Origin: Thermomicrobiales bacterium
Lineage (GTDB): Bacteria > Chloroflexota > Chloroflexia > Thermomicrobiales > UBA6265
Assembly (NCBI GenBank): GCA_030447415.1
Contig: JAUJOZ010000013.1
Coordinates: 1 to 64,000 of the forward strand
Length of the DNA: 64,000 nt
Reading direction: 5' to 3'
A model generated the notes under the pieces. It was not told where the DNA came from. It searched no databases and saw only the letters and a list, made by a program, of their open reading frames with translations. Below are positions 9,464 through 16,598 of the stretch, piece after piece (position 1 is the stretch's first letter; every line of letters begins with the position of its first letter). The translations under genes and the position numbers were made by a program.

Positions 9464-10822
9464 ATGAGCGCGGTCCGGGACGACGTGCGGGCACCGGCGG
9501 AGACCGGGGTGGGGGACGACGCCGGCACGCCGGCCGGGCTGGTGGATCTCCGCGTCCGCTGCATGGTCTGCGACGCAACCTATCCCGGGGACCGGCCGCT
9601 GACCCGCTGCGAAGCGTGCGGCGGGCTGCTCGATGTCGACCTGGCGCTCGACGGCCCTGTCCGGCCGGAGGCGTTTGGCGTTGGCCTCCCGCCGGTGCTG
9701 CGGTCCTCCGGCGTCTGGCGCTACTGGTCGCTCCTCCCCGCGCTGCCGGAGGCGGCGATCGTCAGCCGGGCGGAAGGGAACACCCCCCTCTACTGGGACG
9801 ACCGTCTGGCGGCCTACGCCGGGCTTGGGACGGGGCAACTCGGGTTCAAGCACGAAGGGCATAATCCGACCGCCTCGTTCAAAGACCGGGGGATGACGGT
9901 CGGAGTCAGCCACGCGCGGGCGGTGGGGGCGCGCATCGTCGCCTGCGCCTCGACCGGCAACACCTCCGCCTCGCTCGCCTCGTACGCCGCGGCGGCAGGC
10001 ATGCCGGCGCTGGTCCTGATCCCCGAGGGGAAGATCAGCGGCGGCAAGTTGAGCCAGACGATCGCCTATGGCGCCCGCGTCGTCCAGGTGGCCGGCGACT
10101 TCGACCAGGCCCTGGCTCTGTTGCGCCAACTGACCGACGCCTACGACGTCTACCTCGTCAACTCCGTCAACCCCTTCCGCCTGGAAGGACAGAAGACGAT
10201 CATCTTCGAGCTGCTGGAGGAACTCGGTTGGCGGGTCCCCGACGTCATCGCCCTGCCCGGTGGCAACCTCGGTAACACCGCCGCCTTCGGCAAGGCCCTC
10301 GGCGAGTTAATGCGGGTCGGGTTGATCGACCGCCTGCCGAAACTGGCGGTGATCCAGGCGGCCGGCGCCGCGCCCTTCGCCGCCTACCATGCGAGCGGCT
10401 ACCGAGCATTCGCGGCGGTCGTCGCCGAAACGGTCGCGACGGCGATCAAGATCGGCAACCCGGCCAGCACCCCCCGCGCCCGTCGCTCCGTCGAGTTGAC
10501 ACAGGGGGTGGTCACGACCGTCAGCGACGACGAGATCCTCGACGCCAAGGCCGCGATCGACCGCGCCGGCATCGGCTGCGAGCCGGCCTCCGCTGCCTCC
10601 CTCGCCGGGCTGCGCCGGCTGGTGGCGGACGGCGCGATCGCGCCCGACGCCACCGCCGTCGGCATCCTGACGGGGCACGTCCTCAAGGACGCCGACGCCG
10701 TCGTCTCTTATCACCTGGAGGATCGCGACGACGCGCCGCGACCCAGCGCGAACCGGCCGGTGCGGGTCGCGGCGGAGCTGCCGGCGCTGGAGCGGGTCCT
10801 GGCCGATGCGCTTCACGGTTAG
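9464..10822 (+). CDS. thrC: Threonine synthase
   Basis: This PLP enzyme converts O-phosphohomoserine to threonine. The 452-residue product begins with a small zinc-ribbon-like segment ('CMVCDATYPGDRPLTRCEAC', four cysteines) that is common in the archaeal/Chloroflexi-type enzyme. The PLP lysine is in 'NPTASFKDRGM', the phosphate loop is 'ACASTGNTSASLASYA', and there is a second glycine-rich stretch 'ALPGGNLGNTAAFGKAL'. The ATG at 9464 fits family starts. Its end overlaps thrB by 17 bases, giving a thrC-thrB operon for the last two steps of threonine synthesis. A TATCCT hexamer at 9393 could be part of its promoter. Confidence 0.95.
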   Translation: MSAVRDDVRAPAETGVGDDAGTPAGLVDLRVRCMVCDATYPGDRPLTRCEACGGLLDVDLALDGPVRPEAFGVGLPPVLRSSGVWRYWSLLPALPEAAIVSRAEGNTPLYWDDRLAAYAGLGTGQLGFKHEGHNPTASFKDRGMTVGVSHARAVGARIVACASTGNTSASLASYAAAAGMPALVLIPEGKISGGKLSQTIAYGARVVQVAGDFDQALALLRQLTDAYDVYLVNSVNPFRLEGQKTIIFELLEELGWRVPDVIALPGGNLGNTAAFGKALGELMRVGLIDRLPKLAVIQAAGAAPFAAYHASGYRAFAAVVAETVATAIKIGNPASTPRARRSVELTQGVVTTVSDDEILDAKAAIDRAGIGCEPASAASLAGLRRLVADGAIAPDATAVGILTGHVLKDADAVVSYHLEDRDDAPRPSANRPVRVAAELPALERVLADALHG

Positions 10823-11804
10823 GGCGCCGGCCTCCTCCGCCAACCTCGGCCCCGGCTTCGATGCCCTCGGCCTGGCCCTCGACCTCTGGAACGAGGTCGT
10901 CGTCGACACCGACGGCCAGCCGGGCGCTGTCATCCTCGAGGGCCCGGGCGCCGAGCTTCTGGCCAACCGCGAGAACCTCTCGCTTAAGGCGATGCGTGTC
11001 CTGGCCGAGGAGCGAGGACGGGAGCTGCCTCCCTTCGCCCTGACGGCGCGGACCGACGTCCCGGTCGCCCGCGGGCTTGGCAGCTCCGCGGCGGCGCTGG
11101 TGGCGGGGCTGCTGGCGGCGGACCGGCTGCTCGGGCTCGGGCTGTCCCTCGACGAGCTCTACGCCGTCGCCTGGCGAATGGAGGGGCACGGTGACAACGT
11201 CGGCGCCGCTCTCTACGGGGGGGCGATCCTTGCCGTGCCCGGCGTCGCCACCGCCGTTCGCCTCCGCCCGGTCGCCGGCCAGGCCGCGCCCGGGCTGGTG
11301 GCGGTGGTCTTCATCCCCGAGGTGACCGGGGCGACGTGGGCCGCCCGCGCGGCCCTGCCGGCGTTGGTGCCGCACCCGGACGCCGCCTTCAACGTCGCCG
11401 CCGCCGCGGGTTTGGCCGTCGGCCTCCGCACCGGCGACCGGACGCTGATCGCCGCCGGCATGAGTGACCGCCTGCACGAGCCCTACCGATCCCGCCTCTT
11501 CCCCCACCTGGAACCGCTCAAAGCCGCCGCCCGACACGCAGGCGCCCTCGGCGCCTGCCTCAGCGGTGCCGGCCCCTCAGTCCTGGCTTTGGTGACGGAG
11601 GAGGCCGTCCCGACCGTCGCCGCCGTCCTCGCCGACGCTGCCCGCCACCTTGGGTTAACCGGCGAGTCGGTGACGCTGGAAGTGGCGGGTCAAGGGGCGT
11701 ACGTGGTCGAGGAGCCAGGTGCGGCCAGTGAGGTCAACGGCGTGGCAGGGTCAAGGATCTCGACCAGGGAGCCGGCCCAGGTACCAGCCGTCCGCGTTCC
11801 GTAG
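10806..11804 (+). CDS. thrB: Homoserine kinase
   Basis: This GHMP-family kinase phosphorylates homoserine to O-phosphohomoserine, the substrate of the overlapping upstream thrC. The N-terminus 'VRAPASSANLGPGFDALGLA' is the substrate-binding GHMP motif 1, 'VPVARGLGSSAAALVAGLLA' is the ATP-binding motif 2, and 'GACLSGAGPSVLAL' is motif 3. At 332 residues it is slightly long: the last 20 or so codons ('VNGVAGSRIST' onward) are not family-like and run into the remains of a DUF4258 gene in the same frame. The natural C-terminus may therefore have been replaced by a junction. Confidence 0.95.
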   Translation: MRFTVRAPASSANLGPGFDALGLALDLWNEVVVDTDGQPGAVILEGPGAELLANRENLSLKAMRVLAEERGRELPPFALTARTDVPVARGLGSSAAALVAGLLAADRLLGLGLSLDELYAVAWRMEGHGDNVGAALYGGAILAVPGVATAVRLRPVAGQAAPGLVAVVFIPEVTGATWAARAALPALVPHPDAAFNVAAAAGLAVGLRTGDRTLIAAGMSDRLHEPYRSRLFPHLEPLKAAARHAGALGACLSGAGPSVLALVTEEAVPTVAAVLADAARHLGLTGESVTLEVAGQGAYVVEEPGAASEVNGVAGSRISTREPAQVPAVRVP

Positions 11805-11810
11805 GCACAA

Positions 11811-11996
11811 GTGGAGCGAGCGCTCTTCCACCTGGATTGGACCGAGAAAGATCGCGCTGATCGAAGCCTGCTCCACGCCTTTGGACGCATCGCCGAGCGT
11901 GAAGCTCGGGTGCTGCGAGTGATTTAGAATGAATCTGTGTCGCTGTAGCGTATCGTGACCGTCTATTTTGACCGCACACAGAGGAACAAGCGGTGA
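11811..11996 (+). pseudogene. DUF4258-like remnant with two in-frame TAG codons
   Basis: The frame 'VERALFHLDWTEKDRADRSL' through 'REARVLRVI', a stop, 'NESVSL', a stop and then 'RIVTVYFDRTQRN' reproduces the middle and end of the small DUF4258 family, but with TAG at 11925-11927 (where the family has Tyr) and at 11946-11948. The N-terminal part is missing, apparently lost at the junction with thrB. Its stop overlaps the GTG of the DUF2283 gene by four bases. DUF4258/DUF2283 pairs recur in many bacteria and have been suggested to be toxin-antitoxin-like; that role is inferred from pairing, not proven. Confidence 0.6.
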
Positions 11997-12193
11997 AGGT
12001 CCATTTGGATCCGGAAGTCGATGCGCGGTACCTGCGGCTGGACGACTCGTCGATCGTCGAGTCCGAGGAGGTCCGGCCCGGCATCGTGCGCGACTTCAAC
12101 GCCGACAATCAGGTCGTCGGCATCGATATTCTCAAGGTGAAGGATCGGGTTCCGCTGGCGAACCTACAGCAGATCCAGTTTGAGGTGGCATGA
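11993..12193 (+). CDS. DUF2283 family small protein
   Basis: This intact 66-residue protein begins 'MKVHLDPEVDARYLRLDDS' and ends with the family-typical 'VVGIDILKVKDRVP'. The DUF2283 family is a small, widely spread group with no established biochemical activity. It starts at a GTG that overlaps the stop of the DUF4258 remnant (GTGA), so the two were translationally coupled. With its partner broken, it is either a leftover antitoxin-like gene or has another role. It may be co-transcribed with the thrC-thrB operon upstream. Confidence 0.8.
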   Translation: MKVHLDPEVDARYLRLDDSSIVESEEVRPGIVRDFNADNQVVGIDILKVKDRVPLANLQQIQFEVA

Positions 12194-12227
12194 GCATTAC
12201 CTGCTTTCGGCTCTGCCGAGGGACTTG

Positions 12228-12659
12228 ATGGCAGTTGACCTCTTGGCGGAGATCGAGGTTGTCCTCGTCGAGGCGGGCGAGCCGCTCCACTTCGGGGAGA
12301 TAGCGCGTCGCGTCCTGGCGCGCGGCGCATGGGCCACCAGAGGTCAGAACCCTGCGAGAATTGTCAACGCGTACCTCTCTCAGCACATCCGCGATCAGGG
12401 GGAAGCAGCGCATTTCCGACGGGTTGGCCGTGGTTTGATTAGCTTGTCCGCCTGGTATGCCTCACAACCACACGGTCCAAAGCTGGCTGTCGCACCGGCA
12501 CCGGCCTCCCTGGAGGAAGCGCAGCGGCTGAATGCTATCCCGGTCGCGCTGATGACCGGGGAGCAACTCGTGGCTCTGCTCGTTGAGCACGATCTCGGCG
12601 TGCGCCGCGAAGCCCAAGACCTGCTGGAGATTGGGGAAGCCGAGGACGATGGGGAGTAG
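12228..12659 (+). CDS. HARE-HTH protein joined to an Mrr-like tail, catalytic core absent
   Basis: Residues 1-75 form a HARE-HTH winged-helix domain ('MAVDLLAEIEVVLVEAGEPL', 'GEIARRVLARGAWAT', 'YLSQHIRDQGEAAHFRRVGR'), a DNA-recognition module found in restriction enzymes and chromatin proteins. After a short linker, residues 103-135 ('AIPVALMTGEQLVALLVEHD') resemble the last strand and helix of Mrr-type restriction endonucleases, which end in an 'LIDGEQLA-LMIEH' pattern. The Mrr core with its D..E.K catalytic residues should lie between but is missing. The protein is 143 residues where full-length relatives are about 300. The ATG at 12228 has AGGGA upstream. It is probably a nuclease-dead deletion derivative that may still bind DNA. 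Confidence 0.6.
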   Translation: MAVDLLAEIEVVLVEAGEPLHFGEIARRVLARGAWATRGQNPARIVNAYLSQHIRDQGEAAHFRRVGRGLISLSAWYASQPHGPKLAVAPAPASLEEAQRLNAIPVALMTGEQLVALLVEHDLGVRREAQDLLEIGEAEDDGE

Positions 12660-12671
12660 CCCCCTATCGCC

Positions 12672-13682
12672 TCACCGTTGCAACACTCCGCCTTCCTCCG
12701 CGGTCGTCGCGGCCTCGATCTCAGCCCGGGTAGCGGCGAGGAAGTCGCCGGGCATGGTGTGTTTGAGGGCTTGGGCGGCGGCGGCGAGGGCCAGGGCTCG
12801 CGGGAGGTCGGCCGGGTTGGCGACGTAGCCGGCGAGGAAGCCGCCGGCGAAGGCGTCGCCGCCGCCGAGGCGGTCGACCACCTCCACGTCGCGCCAGGGT
12901 GTCGCCGCCACCTCGCCGGAGGGGCCGAGGGCGACGCTGGAAAGTCTGATAGCCCGGCTCGCCTTGGCCCGCTTGCGTGAGAGGACGGCGACCGCCACCC
13001 CCAGACGCTCCCGAGCCAGCCGCAGCACCTCCTCATGGGGGCCATCCAGTCCAAAGAAGGTCCGCAGCGTACCGCGCCCGGCGAAGAGGATGTCGACCAG
13101 CGGCACCAGCTCGGTGAAGCAGGCACGGGCCGCCGCCTCGCTCCAGAGCTTGGAGCGGTAGTTCAGGTCGAAGCTGACCGGCACGCCGGCGGCATTGGCG
13201 GCGCGCACCGCGGCGAACGTTTCCACCCGGCAACCGTCGCTCACGGCCGGGGTGATGCCGGAGACATGCAACGCCGCCGCCCCGGCCAGCAGCGCCGGCC
13301 AGTCGAACGCCCCCGGCGTCAGCCGCGCCATCGCGGAGTCGGCGCGGTCGTAGGTGACGGCGGACGGGCGGGGATCCACACCCTCCTCCAGGAAGTAGAC
13401 GCCCGCGCGTCCCTCCCCCTCCGGCACCCATTGGACCGCCGCGGTGTCGATCCCGGCCGCCCGCGCTCCGCGGTCGATCAGCCGGCCGAGCGGCGAGTCG
13501 GGCAGGCGGGAGACCCAGGCGGTCGGCACCCCGAGGCAGCGCAGCGTGACCGCGGTGTTGAGCTCCGCCCCGCCGACGGTCACGTCGAGGCGCGTAGTCC
13601 GCTCCAGCCGCTCGTGTCCCGGTGGCGTCAGGCGCACCATTGCCTCCCCGAACGCCACCACCCGCCCCGCCGTCCGCTCCAC
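12672..13682 (-). CDS. kdgK: PfkB-family sugar kinase, 2-keto-3-deoxygluconate kinase-like
   Basis: This ribokinase-fold kinase has 336 residues. The N-terminal 'VVAFGEAMVRLTPPG' and 'GGAELNTAVTLRCLG' bind sugar, and the C-terminal 'VEVVDRLGGGDAFAGGFLAG' contains the catalytic Asp and anion hole of the PfkB signature. The opening and the GGGDAF form are typical of 2-keto-3-deoxygluconate kinases, but substrate within PfkB cannot be fixed by eye, so the symbol is tentative. It starts at a GTG at 13682 behind AGGAAGGGG and converges with the HARE-HTH gene with only 12 bases between their stops. Confidence 0.8.
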   Translation of the reverse strand: MERTAGRVVAFGEAMVRLTPPGHERLERTTRLDVTVGGAELNTAVTLRCLGVPTAWVSRLPDSPLGRLIDRGARAAGIDTAAVQWVPEGEGRAGVYFLEEGVDPRPSAVTYDRADSAMARLTPGAFDWPALLAGAAALHVSGITPAVSDGCRVETFAAVRAANAAGVPVSFDLNYRSKLWSEAAARACFTELVPLVDILFAGRGTLRTFFGLDGPHEEVLRLARERLGVAVAVLSRKRAKASRAIRLSSVALGPSGEVAATPWRDVEVVDRLGGGDAFAGGFLAGYVANPADLPRALALAAAAQALKHTMPGDFLAATRAEIEAATTAEEGGVLQR

Positions 13683-13978
13683 GTCCTACCCCTTCCTGGC
13701 CCGGCCTGAGGGCCCTGGCCGCCCCCTCCGACGCGTCCGTCGCGCCGTGGACGCCGCGCCGCGCCACGCCCCTACAGCCACCCGCTCGCCGTTTTCGCGC
13801 CCCCGCGACCCCCCAAGTGAAGCGACACTCCGGCCGTGCCGCTCGCACCCCCTTGACAACCGCTCGCAAATTATGGACAAAGCGCAAAGCGGGACGTAAA
13901 GCACCGCGTCCCGCCCGAGGATCAGGGTGCTTCTGGGCCGCGGGTGGTGGCCTTGTAGTCGGCGGGAGGAGAGACGGC
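13683..13978. other. Intergenic region between divergent kinase and ABC ATPase genes
   Basis: No gene is visible here. A TTGACA hexamer at 13853-13858 points towards the ABC ATPase gene and could be a -35 box, but no convincing -10 lies 16-18 bases after it. The stretch 13865-13900 is the only AT-richer part of the gap. Confidence 0.3.
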
Positions 13979-15088
13979 ATGGCGCGCGTGATCTTCGAGA
14001 ACGTCACAAAGATGTACGGCGGGACCGGCCTCGCGGCGGTCAAGGACCTCAACATGGAGGTGCAGGACCGGGAGTTCCTCGTGCTGGTCGGTCCCTCCGG
14101 GTGCGGCAGGAGCTCCGCGATGCGGATGGTGGCCGGGCTGGTGGAGATCAGCGACGGCCGGATCATCATCGGCGACCGGGTCGTCAACGACCTGCCGCCG
14201 AAGGACCGCGATGTGGCGATGGTCTTCCAGAGCTACGCGCTCTACCCACACATGACCGTGCGCGACAATCTGGCCTACCCGCTGAAGCTGCGCAAGGTGC
14301 CGAAGGCCGAGCGCGAGCAGCGGGTGCGCGAGGCGGCACGGGTGCTCGACATCGAGCAGTTCCTCGACCGCAAGCCGAAGGCGCTCTCCGGCGGCCAGCG
14401 CCAGCGCGTCGCGCTGGGCCGCGCCATCGTCCGCAACGCCGACGTCTTCCTGATGGACGAGCCGCTGTCCAACCTCGACGCCAAGCTGCGCGTCCAGACG
14501 CGGGCCGAGCTGATCAAGCTGCACGAGCGGGTGCGGACGACGACGATCTACGTCACCCACGACCAGGTCGAGGCGATGACGATGGGCGACCGCATCGCCG
14601 TCATGAGCCTGGGCGTGCTCCAGCAGCTCGCCACCCCGCAGGAGCTCTACGACAACCCGGCCAACAAGTTCGTCGCCGGCTTCATCGGCTCGCCGTCGAT
14701 GAACTTCCTCGACGTCAACCTTCAGGCGGCCGACGGCAAGCTCTACGCGGCCACCCCCGGCTTCAAGATGCGGGTGCCGGACACGAAGGGGCGCGCCCTG
14801 GAGAAGTACCTCGGTCAGACGGTGACCCTCGGCGTGCGGCCGGAGCATCTGGTGGAGCGCTCCCGCCTCGAGGTCAATGCGCCGCCGGACGCGACGATCC
14901 CGGTCAAGGTCGATATCGTCGAAACGCTTGGCAACGAGCTCTTCGTCTACCTGGCGAACAACGGCACGCTGCTGACATCGCGCATGCCCCCGGACATCTC
15001 GCTGCAATCGGGACAGGAGATCGAAGTGGCGGCCGCGCCCGACCGGCTCTACTTCTTCGATCCCTCTACTGAAGAGAAGGTGGCGTAA
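13979..15088 (+). CDS. MalK/UgpC-type ABC transporter ATPase with altered Walker A
   Basis: This is the cytoplasmic ATP-binding subunit of a carbohydrate-uptake (CUT1) ABC importer, 369 residues. It shows the Q-loop 'MVFQSYALYPHM', the signature 'LSGGQRQRVALGRAI', Walker B 'DVFLMDEPLSNLDAKLR', the H-loop 'YVTHDQVEAMTM' and the MalK-type C-terminal OB domain with 'VTLGVRPEHL'. The Walker A reads 'GPSGCGRSSAMRM': the invariant Lys is Arg44 (AGG at 14108-14110) and the following Thr is Ser. GGAGGAG precedes the ATG at 13979. No permease or binding-protein genes are adjacent, so it probably serves several importers. If the Arg is real, ATPase activity should be badly reduced. Confidence 0.9.
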   Translation: MARVIFENVTKMYGGTGLAAVKDLNMEVQDREFLVLVGPSGCGRSSAMRMVAGLVEISDGRIIIGDRVVNDLPPKDRDVAMVFQSYALYPHMTVRDNLAYPLKLRKVPKAEREQRVREAARVLDIEQFLDRKPKALSGGQRQRVALGRAIVRNADVFLMDEPLSNLDAKLRVQTRAELIKLHERVRTTTIYVTHDQVEAMTMGDRIAVMSLGVLQQLATPQELYDNPANKFVAGFIGSPSMNFLDVNLQAADGKLYAATPGFKMRVPDTKGRALEKYLGQTVTLGVRPEHLVERSRLEVNAPPDATIPVKVDIVETLGNELFVYLANNGTLLTSRMPPDISLQSGQEIEVAAAPDRLYFFDPSTEEKVA

Positions 15089-15130
15089 CAGCGCCGAGAG
15101 ACGCCGGTTGGTCATCACTAGGCAACACGA

Positions 15131-15158
15131 CGAGGCCGGGGCAACTGCCCCGGCCTCG
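15131..15158. terminator. Bidirectional terminator between convergent ABC ATPase and hsp20
   Basis: CGAGGCCGGGGC and its exact reverse complement form a 12-bp stem with the loop AACT, and the flanking AACAC/GTGTT extends the pairing. It lies between two convergent genes, which fits a shared terminator. Confidence 0.85.
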
Positions 15159-15244
15159 TTGGTGTTCGCATGTCGTGTCGTCGTCCGGCCGCACCAGCGG
15201 CACTGCCCGGTGCTTGAGCCGCTTCGCCGACTCCCGACTTCCGA

Positions 15245-15757
15245 CTACTTGGTCTGCCCGGACGCGATCTGGCCCGCGGTGTCGGCAGCCCGGATCTCGA
15301 TCCGCCGCGGCTTGGCCTGCTCGGCCTTGGGGAGCCGCAGGCGCAGGATGCCGTGCTCGAACGTCGCCTCCGCCCGCGCCGGGTCGACCTCGACCGGCAG
15401 CGTCACCGAGCGCTGGAACGTGCCGTGCGGCAGCTCGTGCAGGAACCACGTCGCCTGCTTGGTGTCCTCGGACTGCGCCACGTCGGGCGTCCGCCCGCTG
15501 AGCGTCAGCGTGCCCTGGTTGAACGTGACCTCGAGGTCGTTCGGGTTGAGCCCCGGCGCCGCCCCGATGACGACCACCTCGTCCTGGGTGGCGTAGACAT
15601 CGAGCGGCAACGGCATGCGTACCGTGCCGCCGGTGCCGGCACCGGTGGACGACCACAGGGTGCGGAACGGGCTGGAGACGAAGCTATCCGCCAGCAGCCG
15701 GTCCATCGCGTCGCGCAGGCTCACGAACTCGTCCGCAGCAGGGAACCGATTAACCAT
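15245..15757 (-). CDS. Hsp20/alpha-crystallin small heat-shock protein
   Basis: This ATP-independent holdase chaperone is 170 residues long. The central alpha-crystallin domain runs from about residue 45 to 145 with 'PLDVYATQDEVVVIGAAPGL' and the family hallmark 'EATFEHGILRLRLPKAEQAK' (G-x-L). The N-terminal arm contains 'DAMDRLLADSFV', and a variable tail follows the core. The ATG at 15757 has GGAGGTGAT immediately upstream. A consensus vegetative promoter lies about 90 bases before the start. No CIRCE-type inverted repeat was seen, so heat control, if any, is by another route. Confidence 0.93.
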   Translation of the reverse strand: MVNRFPAADEFVSLRDAMDRLLADSFVSSPFRTLWSSTGAGTGGTVRMPLPLDVYATQDEVVVIGAAPGLNPNDLEVTFNQGTLTLSGRTPDVAQSEDTKQATWFLHELPHGTFQRSVTLPVEVDPARAEATFEHGILRLRLPKAEQAKPRRIEIRAADTAGQIASGQTK

Positions 15758-15844
15758 CCGACCATCACCTCCGAACGCGCGCTTGAAGCGCTTGCCTCAA
15801 CCGAGCGACGGTGGCCATGTCCGGCCTGTCCGTCTACTGCGTGT

Positions 15845-15873
15845 ATTATAGATATGCTCCCGTTCGTTGTCAA
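15845..15873 (-). promoter_or_regulatory. Perfect sigma-70-type promoter for hsp20
   Basis: On the minus strand TTGACA (15873-15868) and TATAAT (15850-15845) are separated by exactly 17 bases. The local DNA is strikingly AT-rich for this genome. The leader to the hsp20 ATG would be about 80 bases. Confidence 0.85.
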
Positions 15874-15974
15874 TAGGTCTAACCATATTGTGTCAAGATT
15901 TGGTCGCCCCGTCGACCGCCCGAGGAGTAGCGGACCGTCTCACGTTGCGGCGAGCCGGAGACGAATGGCGGCCG

Positions 15975-16003
15975 TTGACGGTGCGTGGGACCCTCCCTAT
16001 AGT
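15975..16003 (+). promoter_or_regulatory. Sigma-70-type promoter for the DUF4870 gene
   Basis: TTGACG (15975-15980) and TATAGT (15998-16003) are spaced by 17 bases, about 110 bases before the GTG at 16116. Direction and position fit the DUF4870 gene. Confidence 0.65.
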
Positions 16004-16115
16004 GGGGGTGCGGGGTCCGGGGCGAACCACGGGGGACGGCGGCGGCGGGTGGCGCCTGGGACCGGCGACGCGGTCGGTTGGGGGGCGCGGGTCCAGCCCG
16101 GAAGGGGGAGACGAG

Positions 16116-16500
16116 GTGGAGCACTTGAGGCCGGAGACGGAGACCGATCGGCTGCTGGCGGCGCTCTGCTACTTCCTGGCGCCGATCGTCGGCCTGGCGC
16201 TCTACCTGACCTCCGCGCGCACGAACGCCTACCTGCGCTACCACGCCCAGCAATCGATCGTGGACCTCCGCGCGCACGAACGCCTACCTGCGCTACCACG
16301 CCCAGCAATCGATCGTGCTGGGGATCGGGCTGATCGTGCTCTACACCGTGACGATGCCCGTCTTCTTCCTCTGCCTGCCCGTGCTGATCCCGCTCGCCGT
16401 CCACCTCTATTACACCTTCAAGGGTTACACCACCCCGGTCTTCACCATCCCCGTCGTCACCGACCTCACCAAGCGCTTCTTCCCTGACTTCCCAGGGTAG
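16116..16500 (+). pseudogene. DUF4870/Tic20-like membrane protein split by a 55-bp duplication
   Basis: Small membrane protein with three or four hydrophobic helices. The first part ('DRLLAALCYFLAPIVGLALY', 'ARTNAYLRYHAQQSIV') and the second part ('LGIGLIVLYTVTMPVFFLCL', 'LYYTFKGYTTPVFTIP') are the two halves of a DUF4870 protein. They lie in different frames because 55 bases (16208-16262) are repeated exactly at 16263-16317. Removing one copy gives a continuous 109-residue protein from the GTG at 16116. The family's function is not known beyond membrane location. The break may be an assembly artefact. Confidence 0.75.
16208..16317. repeat. Exact tandem duplication, two copies of 55 bp
   Basis: Bases 16208-16262 are repeated without change as 16263-16317. 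The flanking bases do not match, so the repeat is exactly two units of 55. It shifts the frame of the DUF4870 gene. Confidence 0.97.
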
Positions 16501-16598
16501 ACCGAACGCGGTATCCTCTCAACACAAAACAGGACAGATATTCCCTCTCGGGGCGGTTTCGTCGTTCTCGGGTCCGCCGCTGACCCAGGGCGCCAGCA

